DNA of 64,000 nucleotides from Atrina japonica. Lineage: Eukaryota; Mollusca; Bivalvia; Pterioida; Pinnidae. Shown in pieces: positions 25,690 to 40,172 of this stretch (position 1 is its first letter; the number at the start of each line of letters is the position of its first letter). The stretch spans positions 1,263,001 to 1,327,000 of the forward strand of contig BROG01000077.1 of assembly GCA_030159075.1 (NCBI GenBank). Direction: 5' to 3'. The position numbers were made by a program, and so were the translations under genes. A model generated the notes under the pieces. It worked only from the letters and a program-made list of their open reading frames with translations. It searched no databases and had not been told where the DNA came from.

Positions 25690-28110
25690 AGATACAAATC
25701 CGGTAAAAATGGATAATACGGACCTCTGGGAACCAAGAGGTGGGATCAGGTCCCATGGAGGAGTAAGCATCCCCTGTCGACCGGTCACACCCGCCGTAAA
25801 TCCACAGTCAAGTCCAATGAAACACTTGAGGAGTGTATCCTCGTCACAATTAGTACAGACGTCTCAACAACCGCCAACGAAAAGGCAACTCAACATTTCA
25901 CTTAGTGAAACAGAGTAGTCGCAAACAAGTTTATTATACCGACCGTAAAATTTGCGGAACGTTGAAATTAAACGCGGGTTTCGATATCCCTGTGTCAATA
26001 ATTTGTCAGTGAGTAGTTTACCTCTGTATATGAAATCTTCATATATTGTACACGCCCTGGCATTTCGGATCATTTGTATAATATAAACTCCATATGCGGG
26101 TGACTGAGGGATATTACTACTTAAATGTGGAGCATTTATAATGGGAAAGTCGAAATCTTCGCGTTTATCGTACAGCTTAGTTGCTAATTTCCCGTCTGTG
26201 TTTATATTAAGTAAAATGTCTAAATAAGAAGCGTGTGTGCTTGATTCTGTTGTATCTTTAATTTCTAGTTCGCTGGGATATATCACATTGACATATGTAT
26301 GAAAATTGTCATTATCAATTGACAAAATGTCGTCGATATATCTAAATGTCAAATTAAAGGACACCGCTAACTTTTTCTTCTTTTGATTCAGCAGTTTCTG
26401 AACGAGGTCTGCTTCGTATGAATAAAGGAACAGGTCGGCCAATAAAGGTGCACAATTGGTTCCCATAGGAATGCCGACAGTTTGTTGAAAGGCCACGTCT
26501 CCGAACATTACAATTAGAAATTCCAGCATGTTTTTTTATATCAACTTCAGTATATTTATGTGTAGAATCAGAGTGGTGTTTGACGAAATAATTATCCTGA
26601 TAGCCAATCACTAGATATTTAAATTATCGGGTACCACCTTTAGTGAAAAAACAGTTGTCTATCATGCTGAAATTTTTTTCTTTAATTTTTTATGTGGAAT
26701 AGTAGTGTAAAGAGTAGAGAAGTCATAAGTTTTGATACTGTGAATTCGAGAAAAAGTGTGTGCCTTCAAATTTTCTAAAAGCTGTTTAGAATTTTTAAGT
26801 ATCCACATCTGATTTACACCGCTTCTGGAATAAGCAACTGTACAGTATTGTTGAAGTTTCTCCTTAACGGCTGTAAATATCTTGGTAAGGAGTAAAGATA
26901 AAGGTTTGGTAGAACATTTGCTGGATCCTGCTATGTATCTTTGCTTATATGGGGTTTTATGAAGTTTAGGTATCCAGTATAAATGTGGTAGCTCGAAATC
27001 GGTATCCGTTGTAGGTATATCAAATGAGCGTAATACGGACACGTAATTTGAAGGATCTCGTCCTTTAAAGTGAGCTACGTGTGTATGTAGGATTTCCAGA
27101 ATTCGTATTAAACTCAAGCTATTCTAATAAACAAGTATAGTAATGTGTCTTACAAATAAAAACTATATTATTTGAGGCTTTGTCTGCTGGTACCAGTACA
27201 TATTGGTCATGTAATCTATCCAGTTCAGTTACTATTTCTGGGTCATTAAATACAGAGGGATAACGTGTTTTCATAGTCCCTTTAAGTTTTCGAATACGAG
27301 ATTTTATCAACCATCGTATGGCTTTCAGACATTCAGACAAAGTGTCTGGTTCTACGTCTTCATGTTTGGCCCATCGTCTGGCATAATCTTCGACAGAATC
27401 CATTATTAAACTGAAATTCTGACGCCAATTAAAGGAACGGGCTTCCCGGTATTTAGGGTCCTTAAAATAAGAGTTTTGAGGCTTTCATTTTCAACAATAG
27501 AAACGTCGCCGGTAATGACATGCCCGATAGTATTGTATTTGAAAGGAGATGAAGCACATGAACATGTGACAGTGTTGTGTAGAAGATGGTTGATGTCTAG
27601 GCACTGCAAAACCTGTTCGTAATTGAATATCAATATCTTGGATGCGATGCTAGGTGTATAGCTATATGAAATTCAAGGCGTGGTCTTCAGTTTAAAATAT
27701 GGTGGAATACAGGACTGAACTTTTATATGATTTAGAACATTGCCAATGTTTAAAGCGTCTATGCCTTTATTTGTAAATTTAAGTTTAAGGAAAAGACATT
27801 GCTGTTCAGAACAGTCATCGTTTGTAACGCGTGCAGGCTTAAACAGTCTGTGATAAGCGATGTCCATTATAACGGAGTTCAGTATGTATTCTGGGGTTGA
27901 AGAATCTGTGTAGGGGTTCATTCTTGCTTCTTGAAAAAGTTTATTGAGATTTGTAAAAGGAACAGAATAAAGTTTGCTGCGAATGTGACGAAGACCCAAA
28001 TTTTTGTTAACTTAAGGTAAAAGAGATGAAAAAGTGACATCATGTATGAAGGGTCGGTTGTATGAACGATGTCCGTGACTTCGTTTACGTCTTACGTTAG
28101 AATTAAATGA
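25690..28110 (-). mobile_element. Penelope-like retroelement, near full length but decayed
   Basis: The element runs on the minus strand from an Arg-rich N-terminal stretch (RRKRSHGHRSYNRPF, about 28090) through a reverse transcriptase to a stop at 25866-25864, then a 3' UTR of about 170 bases whose sequence (GTCGACCGGTCACACCCGCC at 25777) recurs as fragments at 6955, 20990, 50881 and 54460. No GIY-YIG endonuclease domain was recognised. Boundaries are approximate and no target duplication was found. Confidence 0.8.
25864..28110 (-). pseudogene. Penelope-type reverse transcriptase, frameshifted
   Basis: About 745 codons are spread over at least three frames. In order: LGLRHIRSKLYSVPF with an in-frame TAA just before it (28015), LDRLHDQYVLVPADKASNN (27210), LPHLYWIPKLHK (26980), YDFSTLYTTIPHKKL (26690; catalytic motif A with D), VGIPMGTNCAPLLADLFLYS (26470; motif B), FRYIDDILSID (26330; YxDD catalytic motif C) and YGRYNKLVCDYSVSLSEML at the C-terminus. 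Frame breaks occur near 27640, 27405, 27118, 26650 and 26525. Active-site residues remain, but the gene cannot be translated. The order and phrases are those of Penelope-like RTs widespread in marine invertebrates. Confidence 0.88.
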
Positions 28111-29878
28111 ATATTGCAGAAGTCTAACTGTAAGTTTTTCCTTAAATTACAAATAAAAAGTGATGTATCAGTAATATCAAATCCTTACTTTGAAAGAAAT
28201 TACGAAATTATCATTTTGTTTTCATAAATATGTATTAATATTAATAAACGATTTGATTTTAGAAAATCGTCAATGATATTGATAACACCTTTGTTTAACA
28301 TGTCAAAAACAGATAAATTTTTTTCCAGAATATGTAAAATCATAATTTTTCTTTATTTGAGTTTTTGTTTTTAATGAAAGCCGATCGTATCATATCAACT
28401 TGTAACGAATGATATTTCAATCTATTGGTTAGTATCGGGATGCCATATGATAATTTAACCATGTCAAAAGGTATTTCAAAGACTATCGAAAAAAGAGTAT
28501 TGAGATGAATATCATTAGCGATACTAAAGTTATGAAATTACAAAATACGACAAAAAGGATCAATATGGTCGCTTCTGTTAACAATAATGATACTGGGATT
28601 ATAAATATAAATGTATTGCCAGATCCGTCTACGATCTAGAGTACCCACTGTAAAATTTACTTGAGAACTTCTAATCAACAAGTCTTCTCCAATGTTTTTA
28701 GATAAGTGAAAAGAGTGTAAAACTACTATGCAGAAAAACGGTGGTCGAAATCCGCATAAACGTGATAAAGTTAATTATCACAAAATGAACGAGGAAACAT
28801 CCCCTCTGGACATCACCATAACCAGATCAAAGATGAATAACTGTTTTTTACTGTTATCCTTTTCCATTAATTTTTCATTTCACAATTTGTAGCGGTGTTA
28901 TGTTTTAGAAGAATTACACACATAAAAATGGTTTTCCAATTTCTTCTATATTGCAAGTAAACCCCTTTTCTATAAACTCTTGCTCTGCACAAATCTGCAT
29001 TCTCTTTATAAAATAATGAACTATATTAGCCCTCAGACATATAATCCATATACATTTTACAAATTCCTATGTGCCTGAATATTTTATTGACAACAAACAT
29101 ATTTTTGGCACAATTAACTATGTCTGTTAGACGGACAACAAGATCGCTGAATTTTCAATGACGTATAAGGATAAAAAAGATGGAAAACGCAGACAAACCA
29201 CTTTAAGAATTCAAGCTTGTTATTAGAACTCTCTAAAATTAGCACGTCCTTTTGCATTTAATTAACAATGTACCACTGTAATTGTGCAATTTAGGTTTCT
29301 GTAAAATAGCGATAAATTTCCAAAAGTTACATGGGCGAGGCAGAATGGGACCAACAAATGTCATTACAGGCAGTAGACAAAAACAATATTACTTTCTTTA
29401 CATGTATTGATATTGACATAAGCAGTGTGATATTTTACTCGAGGCTAAAACAACGTCCGAAATTTTGCTACATTTCCTGGTGTTTGTTATATCTTTTGTT
29501 CTTCGTGGTATTGTTAAGCTTAAATATCACATGTACATTTGAAACTTACAGATAATGTCGGAATTTCACAAACTGTAAACATTGCGAATAAAGTATCATG
29601 GTGGATATCAACATGGCTATGACGACAGAAGACTTAGTTTTGTTCAGTGTCAAATAATTACAATGATACTAGAACCAGTACGACGTATACAGTAGACAGT
29701 AGAAAATACCTATATACGAACAGTAATAAAGACCATGAGACAAGTAACAAACTACACAATCAGTAGCATCAGTGGTTAATGAAAATGTCCAACCTAATGT
29801 TACAATGGTACTGATATTAATGATGAAAAGGAAATCATTATCAAAAATGTAATTTTATTTTATTCTTGCTATTATTTT
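28111..29878. other. AT-rich sequence without recognised features
   Basis: No exon or repeat family recognised on either strand. Confidence 0.45.
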
Positions 29879-29904
29879 CATTATTATTATTATTATAATT
29901 ATTA

Positions 29905-29941
<37 letters not shown>

Positions 29942-30040
29942 CGTCGTCATCATCATCATCATCATCACCATCATCATCATAATCATCATCATCATCATCA
30001 TCATCATTATCATCATCATCATCATCATCATCATCATCGA
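29879..30040. repeat. Compound (ATT)n-(ATC)n microsatellite
   Basis: (ATT)n to about 29937 is followed by (CAT)n to about 30038 with few interruptions. Confidence 0.95.
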
Positions 30041-30295
30041 TTTATGTAAAATTAAGAATTACGTTTGTAATTATTCCCGTCTAGATCCTTCGTGCTAAAT
30101 GATTCAGACATCATTGTGGAAAATCGTAAGAGTAATTCCAGTTGACAAACAATTTGATATAAAGTAACTTTACACAAGATTATTATCAGTAATTATTTTA
30201 TCCTATCAATGTTTATAACTCAACGTCCAACTCATAAACCACAAAAAGAATCGAATTTAAAATTTGTTTTACACTACATTAAACGATTTTTCAAT
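30041..30295. other. Unique AT-rich sequence
   Basis: Nothing recognised. Confidence 0.4.
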
Positions 30296-30505
30296 CATAT
30301 GGTCGCAGCCAGGTTTTAGGCGTGGAGGAGAGAACCCGCTTACACTGCACCCCGGAAGAGACCATCGACCTTCTGCAAGTAAACTGACAAACTTTCTCAC
30401 AAAATCAGCTTAGGTTCCAGTGGACTTCGAACCCGCGCTGACTCGAGATAAAAAAAACGTCATGGTTTAAAGTGCGATGTTCTTAACACTTGCCCACGGA
30501 AACCA
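30296..30505 (-). mobile_element. tRNA-derived SINE (type A), antisense copy
   Basis: On the plus strand GGTCGCAGCCAGGTTTTAG, GAGAGAACCCGCTTACA and TTCCAGTGGACTTCGAACCC mirror the copy at 7257-7530. The head is decayed (CCCACGGAAACC). Confidence 0.75.
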
Positions 30506-33360
<2,855 letters not shown>

Positions 33361-33712
33361 TTTATAGGGACATTAGCTGTGTTAATCTAAGAAAATATTT
33401 TTTATTTTTTTCCACTTTTTCTACTAGTACCTGATGTACAATAACAAAAAAGCTATACACAGGGATGCAAAATTGATATTCCTATATATGTGTGAAAATA
33501 AGGTCCAGTGTGGTATTCATGTAGAAATAGTACGATTGAGTAAATCAATTGCAAGTGAAAAAAATGCCAAACTTATGTTTCTGCAGCAATGATCACCAAT
33601 ATATATAAATTTAAGAAACTTTATGCCTTTTATTTCCCTTTTTTTGTTATTGTATATCAATCTGAAGAGTAAAAAGGGAAAATGAAAAAAGAAGACAGCT
33701 AATGCTTCTAGA
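33361..33712. mobile_element. piggyBac-like MITE (354-bp family), copy 1, decayed
   Basis: The left end (TAGGGACATTAGCTGTGTTA) and right end (AAGACAGCTAATGCTTCTAG) are degenerate forms of the termini at 34047-34400. The interior shares TGATGTACAATAACAAAA and GTTATTGTATATCAATCTGA. A run of 12 C follows at about 33715. Confidence 0.65.
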
Positions 33713-34046
33713 ACCCCCCCCCCCCAAGTTTTTGTCCTATTTTATACAATTATGCAGTAAAACTTTATAACTTTATATCTTATGCAGATTTTCATGTTAA
33801 ATAGAAAGATAATGACTGGTTACACAGTAGTAACGAGGTTTGAATATTTAAAAATATATCCACGGAAAATGTATGATTGAATAACAGAAATCCTAATTCA
33901 TGATTATTTACATCGTTGACAACTATGTATCGAGGGTGAAAATATGAAACAGAAACAGAATAGAGAATGTTATATTAAGGATAATTATTCCATCAATCTA
34001 AATTTTGTTCGATCGCCAAAACAAATTTGGAAACAAGCCTAATGCC

Positions 34047-34400
34047 TTAAAGTACCCTTAGCTGTGTTTGTTTTTAAATCTTCCCCTTTTTACTACTTAA
34101 TAGACGGATATACAATGACAAAGAAGAGCTATACAACGGCATAAGATTTCTTCAATACCTATTTTCTGAAAATTGCTTGAGAAAGTCTATTCAGATTTTT
34201 TTTTGTAATCGATTAATTCAAACCAAAAATTGCATATTCATACACCACTGGATCTGATGTAATCTTCACAAAATATACAGTTATATAAGATTTGTCATGC
34301 CTGTGTATAGCTATACTTTGTTATTGTACATCAAGTACAAGTTGTAATTGTTGAAAATATCAAAATAAAGTTTTGCTAAACACAGCTAATGCCCCTTTAA
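34047..34400. mobile_element. piggyBac-like MITE (354-bp family), copy 2
   Basis: Both edges are TTAA. The left end AGTACCCTTAGCTGTGTTTG pairs with the right end AAACACAGCTAATGCCCCT. The interior contains ATGCCTGTGTATAGCTATAC and a second internal inverted pair around GCTATACAACGGCATAAG. TTAA duplication plus inverted ends suggests piggyBac-type mobilisation. Confidence 0.78.
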
Positions 34401-35219
34401 GTATATAGATAATGTTAACAAAAATGTTTTCCATTACAAGTTCCATTAACTTCATACAAAAAGATAGATATAGAAAGCTTGATACGAAAGCTGATACCGT
34501 GCACATCATTACTTTCTGTCACAGACAAGCTCGATAGAATTTTAGAAATTAAAGCGATACTCTAACATCTTTGATTATACACTGTGAAATATCATCTCGC
34601 AGTAAACAAATGTTAAAGGGAAATATTTGGAACTATCACCACTTAAAGCACAGTTTATCAATATTTATCAATTGGGGCTTATTTTTCAGAATACAGATAT
34701 GGAGTGGAGCTTTTGTGACCGAGAAGTTTAGATAGAAAATATACTCTATGCAGATGGCACTTGTTATTTACTTTTGACGTATAACTTGTGAAACTCATAA
34801 GCACTTCATATGACAGAGGAATCGCCGATATCTCGTCAGTTTGGTCACTTAGTGCAAAACAGTCAAGGCGTATCCCCTAAACACTATCACATGATAACGT
34901 AAACTAACCCAGTTTCATGTTATGTTCATGTTATATTTTAATTTTTGTTCCTTCAAATTACTCGTAGCGGACTGACAGGTAAGTACATGTGTGTCAAAAT
35001 AATACATGTATATCAAAAAAGTATACGTATAATGAAAATTAGAAAGATATTGATATAAAAAAGAAAGGTGCCATTGAAATTTCAAATCTGAGTTTTCTTT
35101 GTTTATAAATCTTAATTAAGATGAATTTGATTAGTCAGTTATGTAGATCTAAATAAGTCTAGCTTTACCGTCAATTTGTAAGATATGTGTATTCTTGTTG
35201 TTGTTGTTGTTAATATATC
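34401..35219. other. AT-rich sequence without recognised features
   Basis: A short (TTG)n run at about 35197-35211 precedes the 27-bp direct repeat; otherwise nothing. Confidence 0.45.
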
Positions 35220-35246
35220 ATAATAAAATTGTCATTGATTTCATTA
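35220..35246 (+). repeat. 27-bp direct repeat bracketing the element train, left copy
   Basis: ATAATAAAATTGTCATTGAT plus TTCATTA is repeated exactly at 47167-47193, on the other side of the 12-kb train. Confidence 0.95.
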
Positions 35247-35447
35247 GGGTCATCCGACTTCAGGTCGGATGACCCTATTGTTATTGCAATTATTAGGGTC
35301 ATCCGACTTCAGGTCGGATGACCCTATTGTTATTGCAATTATTATTATTATTATTAGGGTCATCCGACTTCAGGTCGGATGACCCTATTGTTATTGCAAT
35401 TATTAGGGTCATCCGACTTCAGGTCGGATGACCCTACTATTATTGCA

Positions 35448-35487
<40 letters not shown>

Positions 35488-37044
35488 TATTTTTTTTTTT
35501 TTTCCTAGTAGATTTTGTGTCAGCTCTAGAGCAAAAACGGCTCAGCCGATTTTGCTCAAATTTTCAGTGTTTGTGCACAGGAACATTCTACAGATAGGTT
35601 TTTGGAATTTTTTCAATATGACCTTTCCTTCCCGAGTTATCGCCCTTTATCACTTTTTTCATGTCCCATTTTGTGGCACAATTTTCTCAACAACTACTGA
35701 AGCTAGAGCAAATCTGTTTGAATTTTCTGATAGAGCAAAGACTGATGTAGTGCATGTGGGTTTCAAATTTGATCTGAGTGTCCCCTGAAAAAAGCTCGCT
35801 AAGGGGCTGTGAAAAAAAAGGGTTCATATTTTGTCAGCTAGAAAAAATGAGAACAAAAGTCAAAATATCTCAGAAACTAAGAATCTTTTACTATAGATAT
35901 ATGCATGAGAAAGTTGTTCAGTTTCATGAGCTGCAAAAGTTTAAAAAGTTTCAAGGTCACAGAATTTCAGGTCAAGGTCACAGAGACATTTAAAAATTTA
36001 AAATCTCAATATCTCTAGAACTATCAGATTTTAGTATAGACATATACATAAGTGATTTGTAGAGAATAGACTGATAAATGTTTATACGAATTTCATGGTC
36101 ATCGGATAAAAGGTCAAGGTCACAGCTGAGTTTGAAATTTCTCTAAAAATTTCAATTCAAAATAGCTCGAAAACGGTGAAACTTTTATATACCTGTTACT
36201 GTACAAGATATGTAGATAATTCGATATGGAATTTTAATGTAAAGTTTCAAGGTCGTTGAATCATCAAGGTCAAGGTCCACAGCTCAAATTGAAAATTTCA
36301 ACTCAAAATAGCTCAAAAACTATAGAACTTTTTTATATATAGGTTAGGTGTTGGTGATTTGTAGGGAATGAGCTGAAGAACAAACGTGTGAAATTTCAAG
36401 GTCATCCAATGAAAGGTCAAGGTCACAGCTCAATTTGAAAAATTTCAACTCAAAATAGCTCAAAAACTATAGAACTTTTATAATATGTTAGTGTTGCAGA
36501 TTTGTAGAGAATGACCTGAAGAACACTTGTGTGAAATTTCAAGGGTCATCCGATGAAAGGTCAAGGTCACAGCTCAAATTGAAAATTTCAACTCAAAATA
36601 GCTCAAAAACTATAGAACTTTTATATATATGTTAGTGTTGCTGATTTGTAGAGAATGACCTGAAGAATACATGTCTGAAATTTCAAGGTCATCAATGAAA
36701 AGGAAAGGTGAAGGTCACAGCTCAAATTGAAAATTTCAACTGAAAATAGCTCAAAAAACTATAGAACTTTTTATATATAGGTTATTGTTGATGATTTTTA
36801 GGGAAATGGAGCTCAAGAACATATGTGTGAAGTTTCAAGGTCATCCGATCAAAAGTCAAGGTCACAACTCAATTTCAACATTTCAAATCAAAATATCAAA
36901 AATTGTCTTTGTGGATCGGACTTCGGTCTCAGGGTCATAGCTACTGAGCTGTGCTCTGTTGCTCTAGCTGAAGCTGTATCAAAGCTGTAGCCTCAGCTAT
37001 GGTCGGATGACCCCTTTTTGCTTCAGCAAAAAGCTCAGCTCTAG
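35246..37044 (+). mobile_element. Helentron/pearl-like element 1
   Basis: Four copies of a 31-bp palindrome (AGGGTCATCCGAC, loop TTCAG, complement arm; at 35246, 35295, 35356, 35405) lead into an (ATT)n tract, a T-run and the conserved segment CCTAGTAGATTTTGTGTCAG. That segment contains a hairpin around CGGCTCAGCCG. About six core units of about 144 bp follow, then the tail: TCGGATGACC (inverse of the head), hairpin TTTTTGCTTCAGCAAAAA and terminal CTCAGCTCTAG before TT. The hairpin plus CTAG end is what Helitron/Helentron 3' ends look like. The class is inferred; no Rep/helicase is present. Confidence 0.72.
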
Positions 37045-39278
37045 TTATTAGGGTCATCCGACTTTAGGTCGGATGACCCTATTGGTTTTCGTGATGATTA
37101 TTATTATTATTATTATTATTATTCTTTTTTTTTTCTCCAACAGATTTTGTACTGGCTGTAGCTCATAAACGGCTCAGCCGATTTTGCTCAAATTTTCAGC
37201 AACATTAAAACATCAGATGATCCAGGGTCATTTTTCTCATTTTTTCAAAATTCCCTCTATTTTCAGAGTTATCTCCCTTTTTCATTTTTCACATGTCCCA
37301 TTTTGTGGCACAGTTTTCTCAGGAACTACTGAAGCTAGAATAAATCTGTTTGGATTTTCTAAAAGAGCAAAGATTGAAGTGGTGCATGTGGGTTTCAAAT
37401 TTGATCTGAGTGTCCCCTGAAAAAAAGCTCGCTAGGGGCTGAAAAAAGGGTTCATATTTTGTCAGCTAAAAATGAGACAAAAGTCAAAATATCTCAGAAA
37501 CTAAGCATCTTTACTATAGACATATGCATCAGAAAGTTGTTCAGTTGTATGAGCTGCACATACTCAAAAAGTTTCAAGGTCACATAATTTAAGGTCAAGG
37601 TCACAGAGACATTTAAAAATTTAAAATCTCAATATCTCTAGAACTATCAGATTTTAGTATAGACATATACATGAGTGATTTGTATAGAATAGTCTGGTAA
37701 ATATTCAAACGAAATTTCATGGTCATCGGATAAAAGGTCAAGGTCACAGGTGAGTTTTGAAAATTCTCTAAAAATTTCAATTGAAAATAGCTCGAAAACG
37801 GTGAAACTTTTATATACCTGTTACTGTACAAGATATGTAGATAATTCGATGAGGAATTTTGAGGTAAAGTTTCAAGGTCGTTGGATCAAAGGTCAAGGTC
37901 ACAGCTCAAATTGAAAATTTCAACTCAAAATAACTCAAAAACTATAGAACTTTTATATATATGTTAGTGTTGGTCATTTGTAGGGAATGAGTTGAAGAAT
38001 ATATGTGTGAAATGACAAGGTCATCCGATGAAAAGGTCAAGGTCACACGAGCTCAAAATGAAAATTTCAACTCAAAATAGCTCAAAAACTATAGAACTTT
38101 TATTATAGGTTAGTGTTGATGATTTGTAGGGAATGAGCTGAAGAACATATATATGAAATATCAAGGTCATCCGATGAAAGGTCAAGGTCACAGCTCAAAT
38201 TGAAAATTTCAACTCAAAATAGCTCAAAAACTATAGAACTTTTATAGATATGTTATTGTTGAAGATTTGTAGAAAATGAGCTGATGAATATATGTGTGAA
38301 GTTTTAAGGTCATCCGATCAAAAGCCAAGGTCACAGCTCAAATTGAAAATTTCAATTCAAAATACCTCAAAACTTTCCCTTGGGGAAAATTCAATTTAAC
38401 ACATCACTTAATAGACAAAGATGCAAAGAATATATGTGCAAAGTTTCAAGGTCATCGGATCAAAGGTCAAGGTCACAGCACAAATTGAAAATTTCAACTC
38501 AAACTAGCTCAAAAACTATAGAACTTTTATATATAGGTTATTGTTGATGATTTGTAGGGAATGAGCTGAAGAACACGTGTGAAATTTCAAGGTCAATCGA
38601 TGAAAGGTCAAGGTCACAGCTCAAATTGAAAATTTCAACTCAAAATAGCTAAAAAATTATAGAACTTTTATATATATGTTAGTGTTGAAGATTTGTAGGG
38701 AATGAGCTAAAGAACATATGTGTAGGTGAAATGTCAAGGTCATCCGATGAAAGGTCAAGGTCACAGCTCAATTGAAAATTTCAACTCAAAAACTATAGAA
38801 TTTTTATATATAGGTTAGTGTTAATGATTTGTATGGAATGATCTGACAAACAAATGTATAAGGTGTCAAGGTCATCCGAGTAAAGGTCAAGGTCACAGCT
38901 CATTTTTAAAATTTCAACTCAAATAAGCTCATTAGCTATAGAACTTTTGTATACATGTTGCTGAATGAGATTTGTAGACAATGCACTGAAGATATTTGTG
39001 GAAAGTTTGAAGGTCATCCGATGAAAGGTCAAGGTCACAGCTCACTTTCAACATTTCAACTCAAAGTAGTTCAAAATATCAAGATTGTTTTTTGAGGATC
39101 AGACTTCGATCTCAGGGTCATAGCTTCTGAGCTTTGCTCTGTTGCTCAACTTGAAGCTGTATCAAAGCTGTAGCTTCTGAGCCTTTGCTCTGTTGCTCAG
39201 CTGAAGCTGTATCAAAGCTTTAGCCTCAGCTGTAATCGGATGACCCCCTTTTTGCTTCAGCAAAAAGCTCAGCTCTAG
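37045..39278 (+). mobile_element. Helentron/pearl-like element 2
   Basis: A single palindromic head (37050-37080, loop TTTAG), a TTA tract, a variant leader (CTCCAACAGATTTTGTACTG), about ten core units and the tail hairpin with CTAG at 39275. It abuts element 1 directly. The leader differs from elements 1 and 4-7, so it is a separate subfamily. Confidence 0.72.
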
Positions 39279-39749
39279 TTAGGGTATCCGACTTTAGGTC
39301 GGATGACCCTATTGTTTTCGTGATTATTATTATATTATTATTATTATTATTCTTTTTTTTTCTCCAACAGATTTTGTACTGGGCTGTAGCTCATAAAGGT
39401 CTCAGCCGATTTTGCTCAAATTTTCAGCAACATTAAAAAACATCAGATGATCCAGGGTCATCATTTTTCTCATTTTTTCAAAATTCCCTCTATTTTCAGG
39501 AGTTATCTCCCTTTTTCATTTTTCACATGTCCCATTTTGTGGCACAGTTTCCTCAGGAACTACTGAAGCTAGAATAAATCTGTTTGGATTTTCTAAAAGA
39601 GCAAAGATTGAAGTGGTGCATGTGGGTTTCAAATTTGATCTGAGTGTCCCCTGAAAAAAGCTCGCTAGGGGCTGAAAAAAGGGTTCATATTTTGTCAGCT
39701 AAAAATGAGACAAAAGTCAAAATATCTCAGAAAAAAAGCTCAGGTCTAG
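39279..39749 (+). mobile_element. Helentron/pearl-like element 3, internally deleted
   Basis: The head (39281, one base missing from the left arm) and leader are nearly identical to element 2. After AAAATATCTCAG it jumps straight to AAAAAAGCTCAGGTCTAG, so the tandem core and most of the tail are lost. Confidence 0.7.
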
Positions 39750-40172
39750 TTATTATTATTATTATTATTATTATTCTTTTTTTCCTAGTAGATTTTGTGT
39801 CAGCTCTAGAGCAAAAACGGCTCAGCCGATTTTGCTCAAATTTTCAGCGTTTGTGCACAGGAACATTCTACAGATAAGTTTTTGAAATTTTTTCAATATC
39901 ACCTTTTCTTCCCGAGTTATCGCCCTTTATCACTTTTTTCATGTCAAGGTCACAGCTCAGTTTAAAAATTCAGTTAAAATTTCAACTCTGAATACACAGT
40001 TCAATTAGTTTTCAAATGTTTTTCAAATATACGTTTGAGAACTTGAGAAGTTTCAAAATTCATTGAAAACTTCCTTTCTTATCTCATTTCTTTTTCAACT
40101 TCTTTTCAACCATTTGGTCCCGTAGCAGATCGGATGACCCCGTTGTTGCTTCAGCAACAACCTCGCCTCTAG
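39750..40172 (+). mobile_element. Helentron/pearl-like element 4, without tandem core
   Basis: TTA tract, element-1-type leader, no core units, and a distinct tail: ATCGGATGACCCCGTTG then hairpin GTTGTTGCTTCAGCAACAAC and CTCGCCTCTAG. Both arms of the hairpin differ from those of the other copies in a matching way, so pairing is kept. Confidence 0.7.

Noticed and set aside
25709..25918. Plus-strand open frame of 69 codons
   Set aside because: Antisense to the Penelope-like 3' UTR and the end of its RT gene.
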